A program made the translations under genes and the position numbers. Shown here piece after piece: positions 43,145-44,005 of a stretch of DNA of 44,005 nucleotides (its first letter is position 1; each line of letters begins with the position of its first letter). The notes below the pieces were generated by a model. That model saw only the letters and a program-made list of their open reading frames with translations, searched no databases and was not told the origin of the DNA. Source of the DNA: Candidatus Methanophagales archaeon (GTDB lineage Archaea > Halobacteriota > Syntropharchaeia > Alkanophagales > Methanospirareceae); contig JAUVZJ010000012.1 in assembly GCA_030602585.1 (NCBI GenBank), positions 1 to 44,005 of the forward strand. Direction: 5' to 3'.

Positions 43145-43526
43145 TTTCCCGCACCCTCTATTAAAGAAATATTAGGCATATTTATAACTATCCGTACTCT
43201 ACCGTTAAGATTGTTCAATGTTTGAAACCGCAATTCAACTACCAAAGAAGAATTTCTCAGGTCAGCCAATGCGAAACTTCGGGAATACGAAAAATCCTTG
43301 GATTGAAGACACACTTCAATCCATTCTAAATCTTGTTATTTAAAATTGAAGTCCAACTAATGAACCTGGTAAAGTCGAAAAAACGATGTGGAATGAACTT
43401 ATAGTAATCGCTGAAAGAAGATGAATAAGTTAAAAAAGCTTCTTTCCACAATGAAAACATTTAAATATTTATTCTACTAATACAATAGACTAACTAAAAT
43501 CAATCTACTAAAACAGGCGAGTAAAA
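43145..43526. promoter_or_regulatory. Divergent promoter region of the restriction operon and the 43527 gene
   Basis: No gene is seen in these 382 bases. On the minus strand TTATAAATA (43179-43187) is a TATA box about 35-43 bases before hsdM, with GAGGGTG between. On the plus strand ATTTAAATATTTAT near 43450-43465 fits the 43527 gene. Between them, six copies of TTGAA or its complement occur (43214, 43222, 43234, 43304, 43315, 43346), two arranged as TTCAA-N3-TTGAA. A perfect ten-base hairpin also lies here. The spacing suggests operator sites for a regulator. Confidence 0.45.
43299..43323. repeat. Perfect 10-bp inverted repeat with 5-base loop
   Basis: TGGATTGAAG (43299-43308) and CTTCAATCCA (43314-43323) are exact complements around ACACA. 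No T tract follows, and it is far from any stop codon, so it is more likely a binding site or RNA hairpin than a terminator. Confidence 0.6.
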
Positions 43527-44005
43527 ATGGCGCTTAAAGACGTAACATGGCGGCTGGTATATGACCGGTTATGGCTAAGATTTAAGGTAAAAGAAATCAG
43601 GTTTGAAGATGCTTTAGAAGTTATATTTGGAAAGAAAAAGCGCAGTGGTAAGGAAGTGAAATATGCCTCCAAATTACTAAACGAGATAGAAGACAATGCC
43701 TATGCAATCCACACCAGAGCAAGTTATGACCAGAGGGTCAGATTGTACCGACTCCTTAACCCCGAAAAAGTGAGCAACGCAAGAGCCGTTTATCAGACGG
43801 TACATCAGAAGGGAAGAGGGTTTACATTTGAAGATTTATTAAAAGAGGCGAACAGAGCAGTTAAATGGAATTATATGTACATAAAAGATAGTGCTATCGG
43901 ATTCTGGACGAACTATTATCGTTCCATAGATATTCACCACATCACTGTTCTCGAAGAGGATTTAGATGGCTGGATAGCTCTTTTTAAGCTGTGGGACACC
44001 CAGCT
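43527..44005 (+). CDS. Unknown protein with possible N-terminal winged helix, cut by the window end
   Basis: An open frame from ATG 43527 runs at least 159 residues without a stop and leaves the window. The N-terminal part (about 5-75: VTWRLVYDRLWLRFKVKEI, then FEDALEVIFG, and a Lys/Arg-rich stretch before YASKLLNEIEDNAYAIHTRAS, in part) looks like a winged helix, and the phrase VRLYRLLNP closes it. A second helical region follows (about 85-159). I do not recognise the family. The layout of a DNA-binding head before a second domain occurs in antitoxins of the AbiEi kind, so a toxin-antitoxin or regulator role next to the restriction operon is possible. AGGCGAG lies before the ATG. Confidence 0.5.
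   Translation, partial: MALKDVTWRLVYDRLWLRFKVKEIRFEDALEVIFGKKKRSGKEVKYASKLLNEIEDNAYAIHTRASYDQRVRLYRLLNPEKVSNARAVYQTVHQKGRGFTFEDLLKEANRAVKWNYMYIKDSAIGFWTNYYRSIDIHHITVLEEDLDGWIALFKLWDTQ

Noticed and set aside
43215-43350. CRISPR repeat-like fragments (GATTGAAG, TTTGAAAC)
   Set aside because: Some words resemble the ends of archaeal CRISPR repeats, but there is no regularly spaced repeat of 24-37 bases and no cas gene.

Overview
The window reads as the chromosome of an archaeon. Archaeal signs are a group II chaperonin (thermosome), an aEF-2-type translocase with the diphthamide histidine, a DUF61/UPF0216 gene, a PGF-CTERM sorting signal, TATA-box promoters with several apparently leaderless starts, and two tRNA genes without an encoded CCA. 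Many c-type cytochromes, a CcmF-type heme lyase, cobalamin synthesis and DnaK together point to a euryarchaeal (Halobacteriota) lineage doing anaerobic, cytochrome-based electron transfer. An ANME-1/Methanophagales-like or other alkane-oxidising archaeon fits, but that placement is inference, not something read directly.

Region 1 (1-9474) is an envelope and cytochrome region. It holds a multiheme lipoprotein, a three-gene surface-protein operon on the minus strand (double OB-fold protein, Ig-like protein with a PGF-CTERM tail, CARDB-like protein), a second multiheme cytochrome in an operon with an unknown anchored protein and CcmF, a NapC/NrfH-like hexaheme protein, and a Yip1-type membrane protein. 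All three cytochromes carry non-standard heme-binding motifs beside canonical CXXCH.

Region 2 (9523-16701) encodes an exported molybdenum enzyme: a large HdrA/MvhD-like iron-sulfur protein, a TorD chaperone, a Tat-exported catalytic subunit with the Cys-His active site of formate dehydrogenase N, a four-cluster ferredoxin subunit and a DmsC-type membrane anchor. The promoter of the structural genes carries a dense set of small repeats that looks like an operator.

Region 3 (16794-28607) is housekeeping: methyltransferase and glycosyltransferase, a small membrane exporter, tRNA-Ser(CGA), cobS with a SagB-type nitroreductase, tRNA-Asp(GTC), EF-2, hemC, DUF61, thermosome and DnaK.

Region 4 (28675-44005) is visibly more AT-rich and looks like a defence island. 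After a convergent radC, nine minus-strand genes (43144 down to 29343) overlap or nearly touch and read as one operon: hsdM, a small winged-helix protein, a cytosine-C5 DNA methyltransferase, a protein with two GHKL ATPase domains and a histidine-kinase H-box, a response regulator with an unrecognised output domain, a Mig-type T:G mismatch glycosylase, hsdS, a DUF262/DUF1524/DUF5655 (GmrSD-like) nuclease, and hsdR. A five-gene methylation, repair and phosphorelay module is thus nested inside a type I restriction-modification operon. This is the strongest candidate for an undescribed system here. A gene starting at 43527 runs off the right end.
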